From: Pseudomonas sp. GD03858
GTDB lineage: Bacteria; Pseudomonadota; Gammaproteobacteria; Pseudomonadales; Pseudomonadaceae
Assembly: GCF_029840925.1 (NCBI RefSeq)
Contig: NZ_JAOCDM010000010.1
Coordinates: 1 to 64,000 of the forward strand
DNA: 64,000 nucleotides
Direction: 5' to 3'
Every line of letters begins with the position of its first letter. The first letter of the stretch is position 1. Below the pieces are notes generated by a model, which was given only the letters and a program-made list of their open reading frames with translations, was not told the DNA's origin and searched no databases. Below, piece by piece: positions 21,182-31,773 of this stretch. The translations under genes and the position numbers were made by a program.

Positions 21182-24100
21182 TTAACGACGCAGCGCAAAT
21201 GCTGCAGCGTCCTCAGCGCCGTAAACCTCTGCGTCAAGCAGGCGCTCGTAGATCGTCATCGCACGAGTTTTGATCTCTATTGGTGAGCGCTGAAGTGCAA
21301 TCACAAGCCCTATAAATTCGCCGTCGTACATCCCTCCAACGGTCCTATCTGGCGATTTACGTGCAAGCTCAGTTGCAGCCTCTGCGATTTCAAGCACCAG
21401 CATTTCAAAGCCTGGATAAAGCAACAGGTGCTGAAGCGAGCGTACAAACAGCAACCCCATCGACTCTCTGAGCAGATCAATATTTACTGCAACAGAAGCC
21501 AGCAGGGCTCGCGTCATCTCATCGGGAGGTAATCGCTCGCCACAATCTACAGCTGTAGATAGCGCATGAGCCTCGAACCCACTAACAATGCTGGCCATAG
21601 AAATGAGGTAGGCATGCGAGCGGCTTCGAATATCGTGATCAAGTTCACCCCACCCCGCCGCTGCCGCAAATAACACACCAGACCTGGCGGAAACATCATT
21701 CCCGCCCTTCACCGCTTCGACTATCTCGCCCATCCCACAAGAAGCAGTGCTATCGACAATCACGCTAGCAGCAGAGAACTCACCACCAATCTGCCTAAGC
21801 TTATGATCGCTATGAGTGAGCCAGAAGTTGACAATCTCCTGCTGTAAGCTCGTATGCATGCGAACGCGCAGGCGCCACAACGGCTGGACTACAGCTGCAT
21901 CTTCAAACGCCGCTGGAAACCTCCGCCAGATCGCCTCAATCAGCTCGCCCACTCTTGCCGAATCTGCCCACCAAAGTTCATGCGACCTGAATATTAGGAT
22001 CGCACTCCAAACCTCGGGATCTTCAGGATAAGTAACGTGTAGTTCCAACTCCGAGAGCCAACCATCACAATCCACGCCGTCACGATAAATATATCCCGCC
22101 GCGATCGCGGACAGCAGCGTAAAATTGCGCTGAGGGAGAAAATGCATCCCCCCGCCCCGGCCAAATAGCATGGCCTCAGGGCGTTGATCTGGTTTTTCAT
22201 TCCTCTCACGATTGGATTTGTTTAACTCGGCGTGACGTAGTGTTTCTGCGGCCAACACATTGGGGTCGCGCTGCAGCCAGCCTTTGAGCAACTCGATGTC
22301 ACGACCCTCAAGACCTTTCAGGCGTTTAGCGAGTACCTCCATGGCGCTGGCAACATCGTGGCGAAAGCTAGTCGACGAAAAGCCACGGGACTGGGCATCC
22401 CAAATCAAAGCTTTCTGTGTCTGAGCGTCAACTGCCTCAACCGCCGACAACTCCCTAATCGCGGCGCCTGTAACCTGCTCGTGCAGACCCGGCTGTAAAC
22501 GCGGAATGATACGAAGAACACGATCTGGAAACGACTTCGCAAACGCAGCAAAAGCCCGAGACAACTCAGTAACACCACCCTTCAACCAGTGTTTCGGGTG
22601 CTCATGACGCCCAGTGTGGTCATTTACTGCATCGAGCATTTTGATAATCGCATCGTCACTGGCTTTCGCCATCTGATCGTGGCTCATGGGTGATCCAACG
22701 AACTGCGCCATCCTCCGACCGCCACGCTTTGCTCGTAGCGTGGGCTGTTCGGCCTGCCACTCCTCAACTTGCCTACGACGACGGGGTGTCAGTACTTGCA
22801 CAGGTAGTTCGGCAAGTAAACGCAACCTCCGCTCATCAGACCAACGGAGCAATTGCCTTCGATGGGCAGGATCTCGCTCTTCCTGTAATTCTTCCCCCCA
22901 AGGCTCCCAAGCCTCAATGTAATCGCGCATCCGCTCAATATCAGCGAGCGAGAGGTAGGGAGTGATCTGGGCAATCAGTGTGCTTGACGACCAACCACAG
23001 ATCATGTGGCCGACACTTCTTTCATCATCGAACATATCGCTACCTAGATGAAGACGCCGCTGATCGGTCAGGAGAAACGCAAGCGCATACTCAGCAAATA
23101 CAGCCGAGTTCGCCGCCAGGGTATCGGCCACTAGCGACTGGACCTCATCAATTTCTACAGCACCAACAGTAACAAGCAAGGTGCGCACACCTAGCGGGTC
23201 AGAAACTGCTGACTCTTCGAGCACACTTCGCAGGAGCTGCGTCAAATGCCCTTGGCCAGAGTCATGTTTCCAATCGTATGGAACAGATATCGATTGCGGA
23301 TACCGATGCCCTGGCCGTCCATCACCAACCTCTCGCGATGCCACCCCGACAAACCAAGGCAGGAGCCGTTCGGCACAATAGAGCGGTGCGGCTGCCGCAA
23401 TCTTTTCAATGCCATAAACGCTGATGTCATTGTGCCGATCCGCAGGCTGCAACTCAGCCCAAAATGAAATGAGATCCAAAGCAACGTGAGTATTACCGTT
23501 CTCATGTAAAGTTTTGGTGTAATGGGATATCGCCCAATCTGCCAACATCGTTCGATTAAAGATCGTACGGACATGGGCGATTGCACGGTCGGTCGCAATA
23601 CCAGAACGCTCAAAGAGACTAAACACATCTCCGTCATGTGAAGTATCCGACCAATAGCGGTCGACCAGATCCATAACTTTGCTCGAGTCCTCAGCAACTT
23701 CTCGAACGAGCAACATGGTCGCATTCCAGCGATGCTTTTCGTCCTGTAGAAGAAAAGGAAGGAGCGGCAGCACCCCTGACCTCCAGCACGGCCATCTTGT
23801 CGCTAGCTGCCTGAATGCCCGATTCGCAAGTGCATGATCGTTACGCGCCATCCAATCGACCCAAGCAATATCACTTGCACTTGGATCATCAACACTCGCC
23901 AAATAATCGGCCACAAGATGGCGCAAATGTCTGCGTGTCTTGGGGTTTGGTAGCAACAAGCGAATAGCAACCTCATAGGAAGCCGTATCAACCCTTCGCA
24001 TGTGCTCAAGGCCGCGCAAGACTGTTCCCCGCGCAAATAAGCCTTCTTGGCGACTCCATGCATAATCAGCCAGCTCTTGTGCGGTTCGGAGTGTCTTAGC

Positions 24101-25804
24101 TTGGAAATCATCGAGCCATGACTGATGACTGAATCCGATACTGGCGTCTTCGCGGATGACGATGCCAATTGACTCGGCCCAACGCAGCATCTCGCTGTAA
24201 TCAGGATCATAGTGAGCGGCCGGCCGCCAGAGGCTCTCATACTGAGTCATGTCAGCTGCGAGTTGGCGCAAGAACGCCAGACACGAAGCACGCGCAGTCC
24301 CTACAGGTAGTTTTTTGTCGAGCCATCGATCAAGTAAGTTTGCTGCTGTAAAATCCGCAGGATTCAAGCCAGACTTGGCAAGATCAACGTATATAGCGAG
24401 AGCAAAAGGTGTACGCAGCGTCTCTTTGAGACTATCCGGCACAACCGTGGAGTCAATACCGAGTTCACCAAGCAGTGTGGATATCCGCTCGAACGGAGGC
24501 AGAGCAAGTAGTAACTCATCCGCATCAAGTAACCTAAATCGAGCGTCGAACTTCGCCTCAAATGGTCGCGAAGAAACGATTACGTGAATGGGAAGTTTAT
24601 TGCCCTCTTGACTCTCTGCCTCCTGTAGCCGAGACGCAAGGCGAAGTAAGACCTGCATGCGCTGTGAACTTTGGTCCATCACTTCACTGACAGCGTCAAG
24701 CTGATCAATGATCAACACAACCGGGGCTTCAACCGCCAGCGAGAGAAGCTCCTGTTCGATGTCACCTGACATACCAAGATCGCGAGCGAGGTCGGCGAAA
24801 TTCACAATATTAGGGCTAAGCATGTCGGCCTTTATCGCTAGCACAATCTGGCCGCGGGCTTTGAGGGCACAATACAGCTCAGCGAGAAGTGCTGACTTCC
24901 CAGTCCCTGCGCCTCCGACGACTAACGTAGAGCCTGCAGGGTGCCGACTGATCCGGTGGATCAGATCGTCGAATTCTGGTCGCTCTATATGCTGCCCCCA
25001 AATCTGTTGAGACCAGTCGGCCAGACCGCGCGACCCCCGTGTTATGTCTTCCTCAACATCAGCTCTGGTGAATGTTTGTGTGGTCTTTGAGACTAAGCCA
25101 GCTGCAGCGAACCGAGCCTCAATCATGGCCTCGGCATCCTCCACAGCCACAACAAGTTGAACTTTGAAAAAACGTTGGCGGACAGCAGGAATGTCCTCCA
25201 GTAACGCATCTAGGTCGACTGGTCTATGAAGCTCATATTTCAGGTTCTTCAGGGCAGCTCTGATGCCTGGCATGACAGCCTCGATCTTCAGCATCGAGAA
25301 TGCTTCATACTTTTTAATGACATCGGCAACCAGACTTAAAAGCTCAGTTTCATTGGCAGTTAGCCAAGTCTGTGGTGCATCGAAAAAATCGGTTGTAGTG
25401 CTGGCAGGATCCGAAGCAAGGGCAAGAACAAATCGAAAACTAGCCGGGTCCGGCATAAGCGCCGGCTCAAGCACAACATTTAGAAGGAACTTAATTACCT
25501 CACGGAGCGTGTCCGGCCGGGTGAAACCGGCCTTAACCTTTTTGCACTGAATAAGCCCAACTGGCTTCTCATCCTTCGTGAGCCAAACATCCCGTCCTTG
25601 ATCAGCTCCTGTGACCATCAAGCGAAGATTGCTGTACCACGACGACTCAGATGCACGCCCTCGATAGATGCTGTACAAGAGAAGTTCAAAATCAGCGTCC
25701 GTTAACGCAAGATAATTTGCTCTATCTGGTCCCACACGCCCTTCGTCTACTGCCCTGACGTGAGCGTACGCAACGTTAATCTCATCATCTGTGAGGACTT
25801 TCAT
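21182..25804 (-). CDS. Nuclease-STAND ATPase, Avs-like candidate anti-phage protein
   Basis: A 1540-residue protein. Residues 35-95 carry a Mrr/Cap4-like PD-(D/E)XK nuclease pattern: Glu40, then GADQGRD with Asp72, then LIQCKKV with Gln86 and Lys88. Residues 290-450 form a P-loop NTPase: Walker A GGAGTGKS (297-304), Walker B VVLIIDQLD (362-370), and the STAND-type strand VIVSSRP (408-414) followed by a TPFALAIY motif. About 1000 residues of helical repeat-like sequence follow and would be the sensor. This order (effector nuclease, STAND ATPase, large C-terminal sensor) and the size match Avs proteins, which recognise phage terminase or portal. Start: ATG 25804 has GGAAG at good spacing; a TTG at 25888 extends the frame. 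Base composition is clearly lower in G+C than its neighbours. Confidence 0.75.
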   Translation of the reverse strand: MKVLTDDEINVAYAHVRAVDEGRVGPDRANYLALTDADFELLLYSIYRGRASESSWYSNLRLMVTGADQGRDVWLTKDEKPVGLIQCKKVKAGFTRPDTLREVIKFLLNVVLEPALMPDPASFRFVLALASDPASTTTDFFDAPQTWLTANETELLSLVADVIKKYEAFSMLKIEAVMPGIRAALKNLKYELHRPVDLDALLEDIPAVRQRFFKVQLVVAVEDAEAMIEARFAAAGLVSKTTQTFTRADVEEDITRGSRGLADWSQQIWGQHIERPEFDDLIHRISRHPAGSTLVVGGAGTGKSALLAELYCALKARGQIVLAIKADMLSPNIVNFADLARDLGMSGDIEQELLSLAVEAPVVLIIDQLDAVSEVMDQSSQRMQVLLRLASRLQEAESQEGNKLPIHVIVSSRPFEAKFDARFRLLDADELLLALPPFERISTLLGELGIDSTVVPDSLKETLRTPFALAIYVDLAKSGLNPADFTAANLLDRWLDKKLPVGTARASCLAFLRQLAADMTQYESLWRPAAHYDPDYSEMLRWAESIGIVIREDASIGFSHQSWLDDFQAKTLRTAQELADYAWSRQEGLFARGTVLRGLEHMRRVDTASYEVAIRLLLPNPKTRRHLRHLVADYLASVDDPSASDIAWVDWMARNDHALANRAFRQLATRWPCWRSGVLPLLPFLLQDEKHRWNATMLLVREVAEDSSKVMDLVDRYWSDTSHDGDVFSLFERSGIATDRAIAHVRTIFNRTMLADWAISHYTKTLHENGNTHVALDLISFWAELQPADRHNDISVYGIEKIAAAAPLYCAERLLPWFVGVASREVGDGRPGHRYPQSISVPYDWKHDSGQGHLTQLLRSVLEESAVSDPLGVRTLLVTVGAVEIDEVQSLVADTLAANSAVFAEYALAFLLTDQRRLHLGSDMFDDERSVGHMICGWSSSTLIAQITPYLSLADIERMRDYIEAWEPWGEELQEERDPAHRRQLLRWSDERRLRLLAELPVQVLTPRRRRQVEEWQAEQPTLRAKRGGRRMAQFVGSPMSHDQMAKASDDAIIKMLDAVNDHTGRHEHPKHWLKGGVTELSRAFAAFAKSFPDRVLRIIPRLQPGLHEQVTGAAIRELSAVEAVDAQTQKALIWDAQSRGFSSTSFRHDVASAMEVLAKRLKGLEGRDIELLKGWLQRDPNVLAAETLRHAELNKSNRERNEKPDQRPEAMLFGRGGGMHFLPQRNFTLLSAIAAGYIYRDGVDCDGWLSELELHVTYPEDPEVWSAILIFRSHELWWADSARVGELIEAIWRRFPAAFEDAAVVQPLWRLRVRMHTSLQQEIVNFWLTHSDHKLRQIGGEFSAASVIVDSTASCGMGEIVEAVKGGNDVSARSGVLFAAAAGWGELDHDIRSRSHAYLISMASIVSGFEAHALSTAVDCGERLPPDEMTRALLASVAVNIDLLRESMGLLFVRSLQHLLLYPGFEMLVLEIAEAATELARKSPDRTVGGMYDGEFIGLVIALQRSPIEIKTRAMTIYERLLDAEVYGAEDAAAFALRR

Positions 25805-25908
25805 ACTGGTCTTCCATATTTGACGATTTCCAGCTTCCGACAAAGAGCTGCTGCCAACACAATGCGGCACTTTCAATAGCGAGACCAAGCGCCGCCAGTG
25901 CAGACATG

Positions 25909-25930
25909 AAAAAACCGGCCAAAGCCGGTT
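25909..25930 (-). terminator. guaA terminator
   Basis: On the minus strand AACCGGC-TTTG-GCCGGTT is followed by a run of T, about 40 nt after the guaA stop. This is a canonical intrinsic terminator. Confidence 0.8.
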
Positions 25931-25967
25931 CTTTCATACAGTCATGCAGTCGTGCAGCACTGCGGGG

Positions 25968-27545
25968 TTACTCCCACTCGATGGTGGCCGGCGGCTTGCT
26001 CGACACGTCGTAGGTGACGCGGGAGATGCCGTCGATTTCGTTGATGATGCGACCGCTGACGGTTTCCAGCAGCTCGTACGGCAGGTGTGCCCAGCGCGCG
26101 GTCATGAAGTCCACGGTCTCGACGGCGCGCAGGGCCACGACCCAGGCGTAGCGACGACCGTCGCCGACGACGCCGACCGACTTGACCGGCTGGAACACCA
26201 CGAACGCCTGGCTGGTCTTGTGATACCAGTCGGCCTTGCGCAGTTCTTCGATGAAGATGTGGTCGGCGCGACGCAGGATGTCGGCGTATTCCTTCTTCAC
26301 CTCACCGAGAATGCGCACGCCCAGGCCCGGGCCCGGGAACGGGTGGCGGTAGACCATGTCGTACGGCAGGCCCAGTTCCAGGCCGATCTTGCGCACTTCG
26401 TCCTTGAACAGTTCGCGCAGTGGCTCGACCAGCTTGAGGTTCATCTCCTCCGGCAGGCCACCGACGTTGTGGTGCGACTTGATCACGTGGGCCTTGCCAC
26501 TCTTGGCGCCAGCCGACTCGATCACGTCCGGGTAGATGGTGCCCTGGGCGAGGAACTGGATGTTGTCCAGCTTGCTGGCCTCGGCATCGAACACGTCGAT
26601 GAAGGTGCGACCGATGATCTTGCGCTTTTTCTCCGGGTCGGCTTCGCCGGCCAGGTTGTCGAGGAACTGCTTCTCGGCGTCGGCGCGGATGACCTTGACG
26701 CCCATGTTCTCCTTGAACATGGCCATCACCTGGTCGCCTTCGTGCAGGCGCAGCAGGCCGTTGTCGACGAACACGCAGGTCAGCTGGTCGCCGATGGCGC
26801 GGTGCAGCAGCGCGGCAACCACGGAGGAGTCGACACCGCCGGACAGGCCCAGCAGGACGTTGGCCGAACCAACTTGCTCGCGAACCTGGGCGATGGCGTC
26901 TTCGACGATGTTGGACGGGGTCCACAGGGCTTCGCAGCCACAGATGTCCTGGACGAAGCGCGACAGGATGCGACCGCCTTGCTTGGTGTGGGTCACTTCC
27001 GGGTGGAACTGCACGCCGTAGTAGCCCAGGGCATCGTCGTACATGCCGGCGATCGGGCAGCTCGGGGTGCTGGCCAGCACGCTGAAGTTGCCCGGCATCT
27101 GGGTGACCTTGTCGCCGTGGCTCATCCACACGTCCAGGCCCAGCACGCCGTCATCGTCGACGTGGTCTTCGATGCCGTCGAGCAGGCGGCTCTTGCCGAC
27201 CACGTCGACGCGGGCGTAGCCGAACTCGCGCAGGTCGGAACCTTCGACCTTGCCGCCCATCTGCTCGGCCATGGTCTGCATGCCGTAGCAAATGCCCAGT
27301 ACCGGGACCTTCAGGTCGAACACGGCCTGCGGGGCGCGTGGGCTGTTGGCTTCGTGGACCGACTCGGGGCCACCGGCCAGGATGATGCCGCGCGGGTTGA
27401 ATTCGCGGATCGCTTCATCGTCCATGTCGAACGGGTGCAGCTCGCAGTACACACCGATCTCGCGCACGCGGCGGGCGATCAGCTGGGTGTACTGGGAACC
27501 GAAATCGAGGATCAGGATGCGGTGAGCGTGAATGTCGAGGGCCAT
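25968..27545 (-). CDS. guaA: GMP synthase (glutamine-hydrolysing)
   Basis: A 525-residue enzyme converting XMP to GMP. The N-terminal class I glutaminase (about 1-200) has its nucleophile in [15 protein letters not shown]. The ATP-pyrophosphatase domain has the P-loop [16 protein letters not shown], and the C-terminal dimerisation domain ends in KPPATIEWE. The last codons are ATC GAG TGG GAG TAA, a known island attachment region; a second copy occurs at 20897-20911. It lies downstream of guaB on the same strand, separated by a heptamer-repeat hairpin. Confidence 0.97.
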   Translation of the reverse strand: MALDIHAHRILILDFGSQYTQLIARRVREIGVYCELHPFDMDDEAIREFNPRGIILAGGPESVHEANSPRAPQAVFDLKVPVLGICYGMQTMAEQMGGKVEGSDLREFGYARVDVVGKSRLLDGIEDHVDDDGVLGLDVWMSHGDKVTQMPGNFSVLASTPSCPIAGMYDDALGYYGVQFHPEVTHTKQGGRILSRFVQDICGCEALWTPSNIVEDAIAQVREQVGSANVLLGLSGGVDSSVVAALLHRAIGDQLTCVFVDNGLLRLHEGDQVMAMFKENMGVKVIRADAEKQFLDNLAGEADPEKKRKIIGRTFIDVFDAEASKLDNIQFLAQGTIYPDVIESAGAKSGKAHVIKSHHNVGGLPEEMNLKLVEPLRELFKDEVRKIGLELGLPYDMVYRHPFPGPGLGVRILGEVKKEYADILRRADHIFIEELRKADWYHKTSQAFVVFQPVKSVGVVGDGRRYAWVVALRAVETVDFMTARWAHLPYELLETVSGRIINEIDGISRVTYDVSSKPPATIEWE

Positions 27546-27560
27546 GACTCAATCTCTGAT

Positions 27561-27684
27561 GCAGCCGCAAGCTTCAAGCCGCAAGCTGCAAGTTGATCGG
27601 GGAAAACGCGGTAGCGGCTGCAGCGCAGCTACCGCTTGTAGCTTGTAGCTTGTAGCTTGTAGCTTGTAGCTTGAAGCTTGCAAC
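27561..27684. repeat. Heptamer-repeat hairpin array 2 (guaB-guaA spacer)
   Basis: The left arm (27561-27595) has CAAGCNN-type units. The right arm (27634-27682) has seven GCTTGNA heptamers, five of them exactly GCTTGTA. Between them GGTAGC-GGC...GCTACC forms an inner stem. The array fills the guaB-guaA spacer and may tune expression of the downstream gene. Confidence 0.8.
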
Positions 27685-27699
27685 TGACGACTGGAGGCG

Positions 27700-29241
<1,542 letters not shown>

Positions 29242-29242
29242 T

Positions 29243-29331
29243 CAAGCTTCAAGTTACAAGCGGCAAGCTACAAGAAGTCGCAGGACGTACGGACCGCTTT
29301 TTCTTGAAACTTGCGGCTTAAAGCTTGCCGC
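29243..29331. repeat. Heptamer-repeat hairpin array 3 (guaB upstream side)
   Basis: CAAGCTT/CAAGTTA/CAAGCGG/CAAGCTA units (29243-29275) face TTTTTCTTGAAA-CTTGCGG-CTTAAAG-CTTGCCG (29299-29331). The right arm runs into the 3' end of the neighbouring gene and encodes its last residues. The design is the same as arrays 1 and 2. Confidence 0.7.
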
Positions 29332-29872
29332 TGACTTGCACCACCGCCACCGGCTGGTCCAGCCAGTCGGCGAAGCTGTCGAGAAAGGCCTGGGTGAACC
29401 CGGCCTCGCCCCAGTTGTTGAAGATGAACCCCAGGTTGGAAAAGGCACAGGGCTGCAGGTAGAGGAAGCCATTGATGTCATCCTCGAAGCCGCACAGCGG
29501 GCAGGTGAAATTGTCGCTCACCCCCGGCATCCATTCTTCCAGGCTCTCGAACAGCGGCTCGCCCACCTCGCGCCGGCATTCCGGGCAGCCGGCCTCTTCG
29601 AGAAAACCGTCGGTGGGGGTGTAGATGCAGCGCTTGAGCATCACCTCCAGGCCATTGACCTGCTCGCCAAGCGGTAGCTTGTGCGGGTGCAGGGCCACCT
29701 TGCGCGCCCCCTCGGCCAAGGCATGGCCCATGCGGTTACCGGTACGGCCACAGGTGGTCAGCTGTTCCTCGACGATCTTCTCGCGCACCAGCCAGCGCAG
29801 GATGGCGCGGGCACGGGCCTCGTGGACCGGCACGGTGGAGAGTTTGGGGACGATGATGCTCTGGGTGTTCAT
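29318..29872 (-). CDS. Conserved zinc-ribbon protein of unknown function
   Basis: A 184-residue soluble protein. Two CxxC pairs, GCPECRREVG (about residue 95) and FTCPLCGFEDD (about 123), form a probable zinc ribbon. The C-terminal part (NGFLYLQPCAFSNLGFIFNN) looks like a compact domain. It is widespread in pseudomonads, where it has at times been labelled a sugar ABC transporter ATPase, but it has no P-loop and no ABC signature, so that label is not supported. It is monocistronic, and its last residues (VSGKL) are encoded inside a heptamer-repeat array. Confidence 0.7.
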   Translation of the reverse strand: MNTQSIIVPKLSTVPVHEARARAILRWLVREKIVEEQLTTCGRTGNRMGHALAEGARKVALHPHKLPLGEQVNGLEVMLKRCIYTPTDGFLEEAGCPECRREVGEPLFESLEEWMPGVSDNFTCPLCGFEDDINGFLYLQPCAFSNLGFIFNNWGEAGFTQAFLDSFADWLDQPVAVVQVSGKL

Positions 29873-29919
29873 GCGCGAGGGGCCTGCGGACTGCGGTGGT
29901 CGCGCATTCTACCGCCTGC

Positions 29920-30675
29920 TCAGACACTCAGATAGCGACCGATCAGCGCCAGGCCGCTGGCCAGCACCAGCCAGGTGATCAGGCGCACGAAGGCCTCACG
30001 GGACAATTTCAGGGTCAGCCGCCGCCCCAGCCAGGTGCCGAGGAACATCACCGGCAGCAGGCAGGCGGCGAGTGACAGCAGGCTGGCGTCGGCATAGACC
30101 CCGGCGATGAGGAACAGCGACAGGCGCACCACGGTGCTGCAGCTGATCAATGCGACCTGGGTCGCGCGCACCTGATCCTTGGCCTCCAGCCGTGCGCTCA
30201 GATAGATCGCGTAGAGAAAGCCACCGCTGCCGAACAAGGCGCCGAACAACCCACCCACGGTGCCCATGGGAGCCGCCCACAACGCCGACAGGCTCGCCGG
30301 TCGCACCTTCACCGCAAGGCCATAGACCGCATAGGCGGTGACGAACACGCCCATCAGCAACAGCAGCACGTCCGACTTCAAGCGCAGCAGGAACACCACG
30401 CCCAACGTGCAGCCCACGGCCATGAACGGCAGCAGGCGCAGCAGTTCGCCGCGCACCACGTCACGCCGCGACGGCAGCAGGTTGCCGAACGCGGCGACGA
30501 AGTCCAGCAGCACCAGCAGCGGGATGATCCGCGACAGCGGCATGAAATGGATCAGCACCGGGCCTGCGACCAGCGCGGTACCGAAGCCGGCGATACCGAA
30601 GACGATATAGGCCACGGCCACGCCGAGCAGGATCGGTAGCCAGTCGAGGGCGGAGAACGACAGTTGAGCGAACAT
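29920..30675 (-). CDS. TauE/SafE-family membrane exporter
   Basis: A 251-residue integral membrane protein with about eight hydrophobic helices and the duplicated TauE/SafE pattern (VAYIVFGIAGFGTALVAGPV near the N-terminus, GGLFGALFGSGGFLYAIYLS in the second half). The family is associated with export of sulfite, sulfoacetate or similar anions. The substrate here is not known. It is divergent from a LysR gene across a 97-bp region, which suggests that regulator controls it. Confidence 0.82.
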   Translation of the reverse strand: MFAQLSFSALDWLPILLGVAVAYIVFGIAGFGTALVAGPVLIHFMPLSRIIPLLVLLDFVAAFGNLLPSRRDVVRGELLRLLPFMAVGCTLGVVFLLRLKSDVLLLLMGVFVTAYAVYGLAVKVRPASLSALWAAPMGTVGGLFGALFGSGGFLYAIYLSARLEAKDQVRATQVALISCSTVVRLSLFLIAGVYADASLLSLAACLLPVMFLGTWLGRRLTLKLSREAFVRLITWLVLASGLALIGRYLSV

Positions 30676-30734
30676 CGCGACAGCTCCTGGGAAGACGGCT
30701 GAAGGTTAGCCAGCGACAAGCCATGCCGACTAAT

Positions 30735-30769
30735 ATGCCTTTACGCCATGAGCCATCTCAAAAAGGCAT
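30735..30769. promoter_or_regulatory. Inverted repeat in the TauE-LysR intergenic region
   Basis: ATGCCTTT (30735-30742) and AAAGGCAT (30762-30769) are perfect inverted arms 19 bp apart, ending 3 bp before the LysR ATG. This is a plausible site for LysR autoregulation. Confidence 0.4.
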
Positions 30770-30772
30770 GAC

Positions 30773-31651
30773 ATGACTTCCACCCGCCAATTGCGCTACT
30801 TCGTCGAAATCGCCGAAAGCGGTAGCTTCAGCGCCGCCGCCGAACGGCTATACATCGCCCAGTCGGCCTTGAGCCGGCAGATCAAGGAGCTGGAACTGCA
30901 GCTCGACACGGCCTTGTTCGAACGCACCGCGCGCCAACCCCGGCTGACCGCCGCCGGTCAGCTGTTCCTCGAGCGTGCCCGGCGCCTGCTGGCCGACCTG
31001 GACAAGGCCGAACGCCTGGCCCGGGAAGTCGGCCAGGGCCTGCGCGGCAGCTTACGGCTGAACCACTCCAGCACCGTGCCGTTGACCGGTCAGTTGCTGC
31101 AGCGCCTCGGCACCTACCTTGAGGACAACCCTGGCGTCTCGCTGGAGATCGCCCAGCAATCGTCGGAGGCGCAATTGGAAGACATCGCCGAAGGCCGCCT
31201 GGAGATCGGCTTGCTGCGCCTGCCGGTGTTGCGCCAGCACGAGGGCGTGGAGCTGCATGCGCTGTTCGACGAACCGCTGTTGCTGGCGGTGGCGGCAAGC
31301 CATCCACTGGCCACGGCGGACAGTGTTCGGCTGGGGCAACTGCGCGAGGAGCGCTTCATTTCCATACCCCATCGCCAGCGCGGCGGGCTGAGCTACCTGT
31401 CGGCGTCGTTGTGCATGAACGAAGGATTCTTTCCCCAGGCGGCACAGGTGGTGTCGCGCAAGACCACGCAACTGCAGCTGATCCAGGCCGGGTTCGGGGT
31501 GGCGTTGTTGCCGGCGAGCATGCTCGAGATCGCCCCGCCATTGGTGCGTTTCGTGCCACTGGCCGAGGCGTGCCAAAGTACCGTGGCGCTGGCTTGCCGG
31601 CGGGATGCCGGGGAGCTGGTGCGCCAGTTCGTGGCGATCATGCAAGGCTGA
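30773..31651 (+). CDS. LysR-family transcriptional regulator
   Basis: A 292-residue LTTR. The N-terminal winged helix contains LRYFVEIAESGSFSAAAERL and AQSALSRQIKELELQLDTAL. The C-terminal effector domain (about 90-290) has the periplasmic-binding-protein fold. It faces away from the TauE/SafE exporter gene, a typical regulator-target layout. The effector is unknown. The stop is followed at once by a class B REP pair. Confidence 0.9.
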   Translation: MTSTRQLRYFVEIAESGSFSAAAERLYIAQSALSRQIKELELQLDTALFERTARQPRLTAAGQLFLERARRLLADLDKAERLAREVGQGLRGSLRLNHSSTVPLTGQLLQRLGTYLEDNPGVSLEIAQQSSEAQLEDIAEGRLEIGLLRLPVLRQHEGVELHALFDEPLLLAVAASHPLATADSVRLGQLREERFISIPHRQRGGLSYLSASLCMNEGFFPQAAQVVSRKTTQLQLIQAGFGVALLPASMLEIAPPLVRFVPLAEACQSTVALACRRDAGELVRQFVAIMQG

Positions 31652-31654
31652 AGG

Positions 31655-31730
31655 CCGCTATCGCGGGGCAAGCCCGCTCCCACGCCCTAGGTCGTATGTG
31701 CGTGGGAGCGGGCTTGCCCCGCGATAGCGG
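31655..31730. repeat. REP pair (class B)
   Basis: Inverted arms CCGCTATCGCGGGGCAAGCC... and its complement frame a 16-nt loop between the LysR stop and xseA. It belongs to the same unit family as 15670-15724 and 33991-34058. Confidence 0.85.
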
Positions 31731-31773
31731 CCGGCACAGACAACCAGGCCTTCGCTCCTTTATGATGCCCGGC

